A stretch of 64,000 nucleotides of DNA, from assembly GCA_965243175.1 (NCBI GenBank), contig OZ251532.1:2046001-2110000 (forward strand), given 5' to 3'. This document shows positions 31,941 through 40,700 of the stretch, piece by piece. Numbering within the stretch: position 1 is the stretch's first letter; each line of letters begins with the position of its first letter. The position numbers and the translations under genes are program-made. The notes under the pieces are model-generated. The model did no database searches, was not told the DNA's origin, and saw only the letters and a program-made list of their open reading frames with translations. Origin of the DNA: VXYL01 sp965243175 (GTDB lineage: Bacteria > Pseudomonadota > Gammaproteobacteria > Pseudomonadales > Azotimanducaceae).

Positions 31941-32960
31941 CTAGTCGCGCAGCGACACCAAGCCGCGGCCGACCATTTCGCCCGCCAGAATGCGGTCGAT
32001 GGCGGGGGAGAGGGTGTCGAGGCCAAGAGGAGTCACGAGGTCCTCCAAGCCGTCGAGCTGCCACGGGCCGGCCAGCTTCCGCCAGATCTCCGCCTTCTGC
32101 GGCAGCGGCAGTTCCACGGAGTCGATGCCGAGCAGGTTGACGTGGCGAAGGATGAACGGCAGCACCGTGGCGGGGATTTCCGGCGAGGCGACGAGACCGC
32201 AGGCGGCGAGGCTCTGCCCGTAGCGCAAGGACTTCACCGCGTTCACCAGAATCTGGCCGCCCACGGTGTCCACGGCGCCGCCCCAGGTCGGCCTGCCGAG
32301 AGGCCGTTCGGCGCCGGCAAGAGCGTCCTCGCGGCTGAGAATCTCGGCGGCACCGAGGCTGCGCAGGAAATCGTGCTGCGAAGCCTTGCCGGTGACGGCG
32401 TGGACTTCGTAGCCGAGCTTGGCCAAGAGCTTGACGGCGACCGATCCCACGCCGCCGGTTGCGCCGGTGACCAGCACCGGGCCGCCGTCCGGCGCCATGC
32501 CGACAGCTTCGAGCTTGTGGACGCTGAGCGCCGCGGTGAAGCCGGCGGTGCCGAGAATCATCGCCGAGCGCGGATTCAGCCCGGCCGGCATCGGGACCGC
32601 CCAGCCAGCCGGTACGCGGATCTTCTGGCCGAAGCCGCCCGGCGTGCCCATGCCCAAATCGAAGCCGATGACGATCACCTCGTCGCCGACCGCGAACTCG
32701 GCGCTGGCCGACTCCGCCACGGTGCCCGCCGCATCGATGCCCGGCGTGTGCGGGAAATTGCGCGTGACGCCCGGATTGCCGGTGGCCGAGAGCGCGTCCT
32801 TGTAGTTGAGCGACGAATACGCGACGTCGATCAGCAATTCACCCGAAAGCGCACCGCCCGGTGGCAGTTCCGCGGTGGCGAGTTCAACGACGCTGCGCGT
32901 GAACGTCCTGTCTTCGGACTTTTCGACGCGGAAGGCGCGGTAGGCGGCGGAATCGGTCAT
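31941..32960 (-). CDS. acuI: AcuI/YhdH-type acrylyl-CoA reductase (quinone oxidoreductase family)
   Basis: 339 residues, medium-chain dehydrogenase/reductase fold without zinc. YSSLNYKDALSATGNPGVTR, FPHTPGIDAAGTV and VIGFDLGMGTPGGFGQKIRV are YhdH/AcuI hallmarks. VLVTGATGGVGSVAVKLLAK is the NADPH-binding loop. AcuI reduces acryloyl-CoA to propionyl-CoA, for example in DMSP or 3-hydroxypropionate metabolism, and detoxifies acrylate. The ATG overlaps the stop of the SohB-like gene (ATGA at 32960-32957), so they are co-expressed. Family placement is strong; the in vivo substrate is inferred. Confidence 0.85.
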   Translation of the reverse strand: MTDSAAYRAFRVEKSEDRTFTRSVVELATAELPPGGALSGELLIDVAYSSLNYKDALSATGNPGVTRNFPHTPGIDAAGTVAESASAEFAVGDEVIVIGFDLGMGTPGGFGQKIRVPAGWAVPMPAGLNPRSAMILGTAGFTAALSVHKLEAVGMAPDGGPVLVTGATGGVGSVAVKLLAKLGYEVHAVTGKASQHDFLRSLGAAEILSREDALAGAERPLGRPTWGGAVDTVGGQILVNAVKSLRYGQSLAACGLVASPEIPATVLPFILRHVNLLGIDSVELPLPQKAEIWRKLAGPWQLDGLEDLVTPLGLDTLSPAIDRILAGEMVGRGLVSLRD

Positions 32961-34177
32961 CGAAGTCCTCCTGTGGTGGTTCTGTCCAGCAAGCCCTCGA
33001 GAGCGCGCGACGCGCCCTTGCCGAGGGCCGTCCCGAGCGCACTTGCGAACTGGCCGGCGAGTCTCTCCAAGGGGGGCTTCGGCACCACCCAGGAGACCTC
33101 GAAGACGTCGGCGTCCTGGCAGGCGCGGGACAGGTACTCGTCGCTGGTCACGAGTTCGTCCACCAGCGCCCGATCCAACGCCCGCTGGCCGTACCAGTGC
33201 TCGCCGGTGGAGACGGCATCCAGATCGATTCCAGGCCGCCAGTTCGCAACGTACTCCTGGAACAACGCATGCACGTCTTCCAGTTCCTCGCGCAGCTTCG
33301 CGCGCCCTTGTTCGGTGTTCTCGCCGAGGAAATCCAGTGTGCGCTTGAAGCGGCCGGCGGTGTGGACCTCGACGTCCACGTCGTGCTTCTTCAGCAGGCG
33401 GTGGACATTGGGAATCTGCGCCACGACGCCAATCGAGCCGACCACCGCGAACGGCGCCGCCAGAATCCGATCCGCCACCGCCGCCATCAGATAGCCGCCG
33501 CTGGCCGCCACCTTGTCCACCGCGACGGTGAGCGTCGCCCCGTGGCTGCGAATGCGCGCCAGTTGCGATGCCGCCAAGCCATAGGCGTGGACGGCGCCGC
33601 CAAAGCTCTCCACGCGCACCACCACTTCGTCCCCGACAGCCGCCGCGCCAAGCACCGCCGACACCTCCTGCCGCAGCGACTCCACCCCGCTCGCCGCCAT
33701 GTCGCCCTCGAAGTTCAGCACGAAGACGCGGCGCGTGGCCTTTTCCGAGGACTGCGCCGGTTCGACGGCCTTGGCCGAGTCGACATCGCTGGCACCGGGT
33801 GCCTGTTCTTCGGCTTGAGCGGTCTGTGCTTCCGGAGCATCGTCCGACGGTGCCTCCGGCGCAGTCTCGGCCACGGGGCCCGAGGCGCCTCTAGTCTTCT
33901 CGCGGCGCGCTTCCTCCTTCAAGTGCTGCTTGCGCGCCTTGGCGTCCGCCTTCCGGCGCCGCTTGACCACCGCCGCAGGCAGCGCCGCTTCTTCCACAGC
34001 GCGATGCATGCTTTGCAGCCGCTCGTTCAGCTGCATGACCTCGACATGGCCGGTGGGCGGCGAACGCAGCGCCCGGTGGGCCGCCGCGGACGCGACCGCG
34101 GAAAGGATGACCATCACCGCCACGACCACGGTGACCGTCTTGGCGAGGAATCCAAGGTAGTCGAACAGGAGTTCCAT
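32957..34177 (-). CDS. sohB: SohB-like inner-membrane peptidase (S49 family)
   Basis: 406 residues from the ATG at 34177, which gives the SohB start MELLFDYLGFLAKTVTVVVA (membrane helix). An alternative upstream start at 34231 adds an unlikely basic stretch. An acidic/alanine-rich linker (about 105-165) precedes the protease domain. VVRVESFGGAVHAYGLAASQ, VDKVAASGGYLMAAVADRIL (probable Ser nucleophile in ASGGY), VGSIGVVAQIPN and HTAGRFKRTLDFLGENTEQG (probable general-base Lys) are all in family order. It degrades membrane-associated or periplasm-facing peptides. The linker is longer than in the E. coli protein. Confidence 0.9.
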   Translation of the reverse strand: MELLFDYLGFLAKTVTVVVAVMVILSAVASAAAHRALRSPPTGHVEVMQLNERLQSMHRAVEEAALPAAVVKRRRKADAKARKQHLKEEARREKTRGASGPVAETAPEAPSDDAPEAQTAQAEEQAPGASDVDSAKAVEPAQSSEKATRRVFVLNFEGDMAASGVESLRQEVSAVLGAAAVGDEVVVRVESFGGAVHAYGLAASQLARIRSHGATLTVAVDKVAASGGYLMAAVADRILAAPFAVVGSIGVVAQIPNVHRLLKKHDVDVEVHTAGRFKRTLDFLGENTEQGRAKLREELEDVHALFQEYVANWRPGIDLDAVSTGEHWYGQRALDRALVDELVTSDEYLSRACQDADVFEVSWVVPKPPLERLAGQFASALGTALGKGASRALEGLLDRTTTGGLR

Positions 34178-34284
34178 GCACTTCGCTTGGGTTGGCAAGG
34201 GTGCCTGAACGCACGATTGTAGCCTCAACACGCCTTGTTGCAGAATCGCGCAAAGCTGATCGGCTGCGGTTAGAGGAGAAGGCC

Positions 34285-34749
34285 ATGAGTGCTGCGTTGA
34301 AGAGGACAGGAGCGAATGACCCAGTCGACGTCTTTACTTCGACTGTCGACGCCTCGCTCAAGCGCCTTCTGCTTACACTGGCGCAAGGTTCGCGGGGAGT
34401 TCTGCTCGTTGCGAGCCTCTGGTACACCCGGCGTATGCTCGGTCGGTCGAGGGACGCAATCTCGGCCGCCGACGTGACCAGCGAAGTCGACAGAGATCTG
34501 ATGCACTGGGTGGCCGCCCGCCATCAGAGCTTCGCCGACGTGTTGGAGGGGATCCACGGCCAGTTGGCCGACGAGCTCCTACGACTTCGACTCGCCCCGT
34601 TCAGGTTCGCGGCCGTGCGCCTGTTGGAGACTCTCGTCATCGAGGCTGAAGATGCAGCGGAGACAGCCGCCTTGGGCGCAAGTGCGGAGTTCGCCAAGCT
34701 GGTCAGGGAGGACTTGAGAAACCACCGCGTCGCCTATGTCAATGGCTGA
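34285..34749 (+). CDS. Hypothetical helical protein
   Basis: 154 residues from the ATG at 34285, chosen because GAGGAGA lies 8-10 nt upstream; the frame is open to 34192 but without a ribosome site. Helical throughout, with one moderately hydrophobic stretch (LLLTLAQGSRGVLLVASLWY, about 34-53) and acidic amphipathic helices after it. No family recognised. Its end overlaps the start of the SCP2-like gene (34736), suggesting one transcript. Confidence 0.55.
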   Translation: MSAALKRTGANDPVDVFTSTVDASLKRLLLTLAQGSRGVLLVASLWYTRRMLGRSRDAISAADVTSEVDRDLMHWVAARHQSFADVLEGIHGQLADELLRLRLAPFRFAAVRLLETLVIEAEDAAETAALGASAEFAKLVREDLRNHRVAYVNG

Positions 34750-35086
34750 GTACGGCGATTTCGAGGCCGCGCTTGAAGCGCGGTTTCAGGCGGAGGCGGG
34801 GCGGGATGTGGATTTCGCCTTGGCGTTGGCGGTCGATGGCGATCCGGCGGAGCAGCTTGCGGCGTTCTCGGTTCAAGCGGGCGTGTTGCGGTTTCAGCCG
34901 GATTGCCGGCTCGATGCCACCTTCTACTTCGCCGATGCGCAAGCGGCGTTGGCGGTTCTGGATGGCGAGGAGGACCCGTTCGACGCTTTCGCGGCCGGGC
35001 GCTTTCGTGCCGATGGCAACCTGCCGCTTGCGTTCGTGCTGCTGGGGCTGTTCCGGCCTGGCACCGGGGTGGACGTGCCGGAGTAG
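34736..35086 (+). CDS. SCP2-like sterol-carrier/lipid-binding protein
   Basis: 116 residues from the ATG at 34736 or 114 from the ATG at 34742. VDFALALAVDGDPAEQLAAF, ATFYFADAQAALAVLDGEED and AGRFRADGNLPLAFVLLGLF match the SCP2 fold: strand pair, helix, then the x-x-G-D/N-L hydrophobic segment. It would bind a lipid or acyl-CoA in the cytoplasm. The window also carries an SCP-x-type thiolase (44700-45845) and a CoA-transferase, consistent with acyl-CoA metabolism, but those are far away. It is convergent with nudC (7-bp gap). Confidence 0.65.
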   Translation: MSMAEYGDFEAALEARFQAEAGRDVDFALALAVDGDPAEQLAAFSVQAGVLRFQPDCRLDATFYFADAQAALAVLDGEEDPFDAFAAGRFRADGNLPLAFVLLGLFRPGTGVDVPE

Positions 35087-35093
35087 GTTCTCG

Positions 35094-35951
35094 CTACGCT
35101 GGCGGGGTGTTCTTCTCGGCGGCGGTCATCTCGTCAATGAAGGCGTTGATGAGCCAGCGCGAGATGGCCGTGCCGCCTGGCACGTTCGGCAGTTCGCGGT
35201 AGTGGAACCAGCGCGCTTCGGCGATTTCGCCGTCGTGGAAGACGAACTCGCCGCTCGCGTAGTCGGCGTGGAAGCCGAGCATCAGCGAGTTCGGGAACGG
35301 CCACGACTGGCTGCCGAGATAACGCAGATTCGTCACCTCGATGCCCACTTCCTCGGCGACTTCGCGATGCACCGTCTGCTCGATGGACTCGCCGGGCTCC
35401 ACGAATCCGGCCAGCGTGGAGAACATCGTCGTCGGCCAGGCGACGTTGCGCGCCAGCAGCATGTCTTCGCCTTTGCGCACCAGCACGATGATGCTCGGCG
35501 ACAAGCGCGGATAGATCGTCAGCCCGCAGTCCGGGCAGTGCTTGGCGCGGTCCGTCGCGTGGTCCTCGGTGGCGGTTCCGCAGCGGCCGCAGAACCGGTG
35601 CTGCCGATGCCATTCCACGATCTGCTTGGCGCGCCCGGCCAAGTAGAAGAAGTCCGGCTCGACGCGCCCCAGCCAAGCGCGCAGCCCGGTGGACGCGAAG
35701 CCTTCCGGCGGCCTGCCCGTGGCGGCCAGCGCGAAGCAGGCGCGGCTTTCCCAGCGGCCCAGGTAGTGCTTGTAGTCCACGGCGAGATCCACCCAGCGGA
35801 ACTCGTCGGCGGTGACCGGGCGCGGCACCCCCTGCTCGCTGATGGAGAGCATCTCGTCGCCAAGGCAGACGAAGTACAGCGCTTCGCCGAGGTCGAGGCC
35901 ATCGGGCGGCGCCACTTCGGAAACGAAGCGCGACGGAGACGTCTGGAACAT
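35094..35951 (-). CDS. nudC: NAD(+) diphosphatase / NADH pyrophosphatase NudC
   Basis: 285 residues. The zinc ribbon FCGRCGTATEDHATDRAKHC-PDCG sits mid-protein (about 131-154). The Nudix box runs from GFVEPGESIEQTVHREVAEE to VGI (about 191-213). YLGSQSWPFPNSLMLGF is the NudC-specific SQPWPFPxS motif just after the box. It hydrolyses NADH to NMNH and AMP and removes NAD caps from RNA 5' ends. The N-terminal domain is conserved in length. The start at ATG 35951 is family-consistent. It is divergent from nhaB. Confidence 0.93.
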   Translation of the reverse strand: MFQTSPSRFVSEVAPPDGLDLGEALYFVCLGDEMLSISEQGVPRPVTADEFRWVDLAVDYKHYLGRWESRACFALAATGRPPEGFASTGLRAWLGRVEPDFFYLAGRAKQIVEWHRQHRFCGRCGTATEDHATDRAKHCPDCGLTIYPRLSPSIIVLVRKGEDMLLARNVAWPTTMFSTLAGFVEPGESIEQTVHREVAEEVGIEVTNLRYLGSQSWPFPNSLMLGFHADYASGEFVFHDGEIAEARWFHYRELPNVPGGTAISRWLINAFIDEMTAAEKNTPPA

Positions 35952-36193
35952 AGGCAGAACCCGCTTGCCAAGGGCATTGGTGGCCGCTCAAGCGCACAAC
36001 GCCAAGCCGCCACCAAGCCATGCTAGCGAATTTCGGCGCGTGGTTGCAGCGGCGCTTTGTGCCTCGGTGCCTGCGTTGCTATGCTGCGCCCGAATCCCGT
36101 CCTGCGTCGGATGGGCGGCGTCACCCTCGGCGTCGTGGCGTCGGCTGCGCGGTGGCGTGGCGGCGGATTCGCGTTGGATTAGGAGTCGTTTTG

Positions 36194-37705
36194 GTGCAAG
36201 CACAAGCAGCGCATAGCCTCGGGCGGTCGTTCTGGGAGAACTTTCTCGGCAGCGCACCGACCTGGTACAAGCAGGCCATCGTGGCCTTTCTGGTCGCCAA
36301 CCCGTTGCTCTACTGGGCGTTCGGCGGCTTCATCGCCGGCTGGATTCTGGTGCTGCAGTTCATCTTCACGCTGGCGATGGCGCTGCGCTGCTATCCGCTG
36401 CAACCGGGCGGGCTGCTGGCCATCGAAGCGCTGCTCATCGGCATGACGAGCCCCGGCCACGTCTTCGAGGAGGTGGAGACCAACCTCTCCGTGATCCTGC
36501 TGCTGGTGTTCATGGTGGCGGGCATCTACTTCATGAAGGAGCTGCTGCTCTTCACCTTCACGAAGATTCTCATCCACGTTCGCAACAAGATTCTGCTCTC
36601 GTTCCTGTTCTGCTTCGTCGCCGCGTTTCTCTCCGCCTTTCTGGATGCGCTGACCGTCACCGCAGTGGTCATCAGCGTGGCCGTCGGCTTCTACGAGGTC
36701 TATCGCCGGTTCCTCGTCGAACAGTCGATCGAGCGCCTCGACGAAGCCGGCGACGAGGACATCCCCGAACTCGGCACCGAAGAGATGCTGCAGTTCCGCG
36801 CCTTCCTGCGCAGTCTGGTGATGCACGCGGCCGTTGGCACCGCGCTTGGCGGCGTCACCACCATCGTCGGCGAACCGCAGAACGTGCTGATCGCCGAGCG
36901 CATGGGGTGGGTGTTCATGGAGTTCTTTCTACGCATGTCGCCGGTGACCTTGCCGGTGCTGGTGGTGGGGCTGACGACGTGCGTGCTGCTCGAAAAGCTC
37001 AAGATCGCCGGCTATGGCCCGCTGCTGCCGCCCACGGTGATGAAGGTGCTGGCGGACTACGACCGCAAGCAGACCTCCGAACTCACCCGCGCGGACAAGG
37101 CTCGGCTGATCGTGCAGGCCGCGGTGGCAGTGGTGCTCATTCTGGCGCTGGCCTTCCACGTGGCCGAGATCGGCTTGATCGGCCTCTCGATCATCGTCTT
37201 GCAGACGGCCTTCAACGGCATCATCCAAGAGCACCGCATCGGCCCCGCTTTCGAGGAAGCGCTGCCGTTCACCGCGCTGCTGTGCGTCTTCTTCGGCATC
37301 GTCGCGGTGATCGCCGATCAGGGCCTGTTCCAGCCGGTGATCGACTACGTGCTGACGCTGCCGAAGGAGCAGCAGCCCGGCGTCTTCTACATCGCCAACG
37401 GGGTGCTCTCGATGATCAGCGACAACGTCTTCGTGGCGACGGTCTACATCGGCCAGGTGGCGGAAGCGTTCAACGCCGGCACCATCGACCGTACGCAGTT
37501 CGAGTTGCTGGCGGTGGCCATCAACACCGGCACCAACATCCCCAGCGTGGCCACGCCGAACGGCCAGGCGGCGTTCCTGTTCCTGCTTACGTCGTCCTTG
37601 GCGCCGCTCATCAACCTCTCCTACGGGCGCATGGTGCTGATGGCGCTGCCGTACACGGTGACCATCGGCATCACCGGCTGGCTCGGCGTCCACTTTCTCT
37701 TGTAG
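36194..37705 (+). CDS. nhaB: Na+/H+ antiporter NhaB
   Basis: 503 residues from the GTG at 36194, chosen because AGGAG (36181-36185) is 8 nt upstream and the product then begins near the known NhaB start (GRSFWENFLGSAPTWYKQAI). About twelve membrane helices. FLDALTVTAVVISVAVGFYE (conserved Asp region), ALGGVTTIVGEPQNVLIAER and SDNVFVATVYIGQVAEAFNA are characteristic. It expels Na+ in exchange for protons at the inner membrane, which fits a marine or saline habitat but is not proof of one. The 242 bp before it, shared with nudC, hold no other gene that I can see. Confidence 0.95.
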   Translation: MQAQAAHSLGRSFWENFLGSAPTWYKQAIVAFLVANPLLYWAFGGFIAGWILVLQFIFTLAMALRCYPLQPGGLLAIEALLIGMTSPGHVFEEVETNLSVILLLVFMVAGIYFMKELLLFTFTKILIHVRNKILLSFLFCFVAAFLSAFLDALTVTAVVISVAVGFYEVYRRFLVEQSIERLDEAGDEDIPELGTEEMLQFRAFLRSLVMHAAVGTALGGVTTIVGEPQNVLIAERMGWVFMEFFLRMSPVTLPVLVVGLTTCVLLEKLKIAGYGPLLPPTVMKVLADYDRKQTSELTRADKARLIVQAAVAVVLILALAFHVAEIGLIGLSIIVLQTAFNGIIQEHRIGPAFEEALPFTALLCVFFGIVAVIADQGLFQPVIDYVLTLPKEQQPGVFYIANGVLSMISDNVFVATVYIGQVAEAFNAGTIDRTQFELLAVAINTGTNIPSVATPNGQAAFLFLLTSSLAPLINLSYGRMVLMALPYTVTIGITGWLGVHFLL

Positions 37706-37733
37706 GAGCTCTTGTAGGAGAGAAGGCGCAACT

Positions 37734-37754
37734 CCCGGCGCAAGTCGCGCCGGG
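37734..37754. terminator. Hairpin between convergent nhaB and 1378-aa gene
   Basis: CCCGGCGC-AAGTC-GCGCCGGG, a perfect 8-bp stem in the 54-bp gap between two convergent genes. No long T run follows on either side, so efficiency is uncertain. Just before it, CTCTTGTAGGAG is tandemly repeated (37697-37720). Confidence 0.55.
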
Positions 37755-37759
37755 CACGT

Positions 37760-40700
37760 TCAGGCTGGCCAGGCGCTTGCGTCTTCCTCTCCGCCTTTCC
37801 GGTCTTTGCCATCTTTCCCGTCTTTTCCGCCGCTCTTGTCGGCTGGCGCTTTCGGCAGCCACAGCCCGCCTTCCGCGAAGCAGCGCCATACCCACGGCAG
37901 CCAACGCATCAGCGCGAAGCTGAGCCACAGCGCCCAGGCGAGGATGAGCGCCTTGTAGGCCCACATCGGCAGCGAGTAGACGGCCGCCTGGGGCATCGCG
38001 CCGTCGGTCTTGTCGGCGAACCAGCTGAGCTGCTTGCCGGACGACTCGAAGCCGGTCACGCTCATGTCCGGGCTGCCGAGAAGGCCGCTCTGGATGCCGA
38101 CGAGAATGGCCGCGAAGGCGATCAGCGTCAGCAGTCCGAAGCCGATCTGCAATGCGTTGTAGAGTGTGCGCTCCAAGTCCGCGCCCCAACTCTTGCGCGT
38201 GCCGTGCGCGAGCAGCCAGGCCGCGACGACCGCGAACGCGATCCAGGACGACGTGCTGAAGCCCAGCCCCAGCAGCAGCCAGTGCTGCCAGCGCAGCGGC
38301 GTGACCCGGAACCGCCCCAGCAGGATGCTGGCGGCGATCAGCGCGATCAGTTCGGACCAGTAGAGGATGGCCGGGCCCAGCGTCGGCCCGGTGGCGAACA
38401 GCAGCCAACGCGCCGGCATTTCGATGCGCGTGGTCAGGTTGCTGGCCGGCGCGCCGAGTTCGACCGCTGGCGTGGCCACGCGCAAGCCGGCGGGGTTCGG
38501 CGCCTGCCAGGCAATCGACACCGTGTGCTCGCCCGGATCGATTGGAACGTCGAGTTCGCCAGCCGCCATTGCCAGCGGCACCGAGGCGCCGTCGATGGAG
38601 ACTTCGGCAAGGCTCGCGTCCTCCGGCAGGCGCACGACGTGGCTCGCGCCCCGCGTGCTCCGATAGGCCAGTTCAAGCCGCGAGTTGCGCCAACGTTCGC
38701 CGGCCGTGGTTTCAAGCTCCACGGCGTCGATGGCGAGGGTGGGACCGTCCACCGCCTGCGGCTTGGCGATGGTCAACGCAAGCGTCTCGCCGGGGCGTGG
38801 ATGGAACGTCAAATGGCCGCCGGGCGTGTCCGCGTCCGGCTGGCTCGCCGGCACGCCCTCGGACGTCACGCGCCATGTGCTTCCCACAGCCAGCCGCCAC
38901 ACTTCCCGCCAAGGCCGGTCCGCAAGTACGCGCAGCGACATCGACGAACGCTGGGGCAGCGTGGAGCGCCACTCGAAGCTCCGTTGCGTTGGATGCATCG
39001 CCACCGCGATGTGGCCATCCTGCGAGGGCTCGCCGGAGACCACGGCTTCGCCGTCGAGAAGCGGCACTCGGAGTTCCACCGCGCCAGTGCTCGGCGCTTC
39101 GCGGTACACGCGGGTTCTCACGCCCCAGTCGATGCGCCCCAGATCGATCGACCGTTCGATGTGCACGAACGGCGGCAGCCGACTGGCCTCCCATGCGGCG
39201 TCCGGCAGTTCGGCTTGTCCTTCCCGAAGTCGCCTCAGGGAGAGCGATCCGGCGGAGAGCGATCCATCGCGGATGCCCGTCACCAACCAATGGTCGGACG
39301 TCGCGGCAATGGTGCGGGGGTTCGCCGGGAACGGAATCTCCATCGCCTCGTCGCTCGGCAGCGGGCCGCGCACCGTCACGACGTGGCGGCCGCGATCGAG
39401 TCGCGTCCAGAGCGTGTCGGCGCGGCGTTCCACGGCCAGCGGCGTCTGGCCGATTACTGCTTCCGCCGGCAACCAGCCGTTCGGCGCGCCCGGCAGCGGC
39501 ACGGCAACCGCTTCGAAAGCATGGACATGCAACTCGATAGCGAGAGCGTCTTCGCCGACTTCCACGCGGGCATGGACGACGTCCGCGCAGTCGGGTACGC
39601 AGTCCGGTGGCGCGAGCAAACGCTCTTCCAGCTGGTCGAGCAGCGCTTGCGGCGGTGTCTCGGCGCTTGCCGAAGGGCTGGGCGCGAGCAACGCGGCCAT
39701 GGCGACGATCGCGGTCACCGAGCCGGATGCGCCGCGCTTCCAGACCGGCCAACGCCAAGCACGGCCGAGCAGATCGAATGCGAAGATCGCGGCAAGCAGC
39801 CCCAACGCGGCCACCGTCAGCACACGCAGCAGGCCCGTCAGCCAAGGCGGCGCCACGACCAAGCGCATCGTCCGCGTCTCGTCCACCGGGCCGCTCCAGA
39901 AAAGGGCGTGCGGCGACCACTTCCATGCCGGCCGGCCCGGCCCGGTCTGGGTCAGCGCGTCCGTCTCGTAAAGAAACGCGCCGCTGACGACTGCCTCCTC
40001 AATGTCCGCATCGCCAAGCGAGGCAGCGAGACCCTCCATTTCGGCTTCGGTCGGCTCGGCAGGCAGGTCGAACTCGGCGCGTCGGATGTAGGAACCCACC
40101 ACGTCCGCACGCCGCTCGGTTCCCGCGAGCATTTCGAACAAGCCAATCGTCTCGGCGCGGCGATAGGACGACGGTTCAAGCTGCGGATAGGCGGCCATGC
40201 GGATCTGCGCGATCAGGAACGGCACTAGAAAGAGCAGCAGCAGCGCGAACGAGACCAGCCGATACCTCTGCGTCACGCGCTGCAACCGTCCACTCGGCGC
40301 AACGCGCGCCAAGGCCGCGGCGGCGAGCAGGTTGAGCCAAGTCCACACCGGCGCACCGGATTCGTGGAAACTCAGCGCCAAGGCCAGCAGCGCCACCACG
40401 CCCGCCGCTCGCCCGTACAGCCGCGCCGTCGCGGTGGCGACCACCAGCAGCACGAAGAAGTCGAGCAGACGCCAGCGCCCCATCCAGCTGCTCGGCGCAT
40501 CGTCCACGCCGAACGCCGCCAGCAGCTTGTTGCCAGGCGGCAAGTGCAGAGTCGTCGCCGCCGTCATGTTGGTACGCCAGCCGGACACCGGCATTTCGCC
40601 ACCCTCGTCCACGCGACCGAGCGCCTGCACGTCCACATCGCGACGCCGAACCTCGATGCCGCCACCGTCCTCGGCTTCGCCGCTGGCCGCGTTCTCGCCG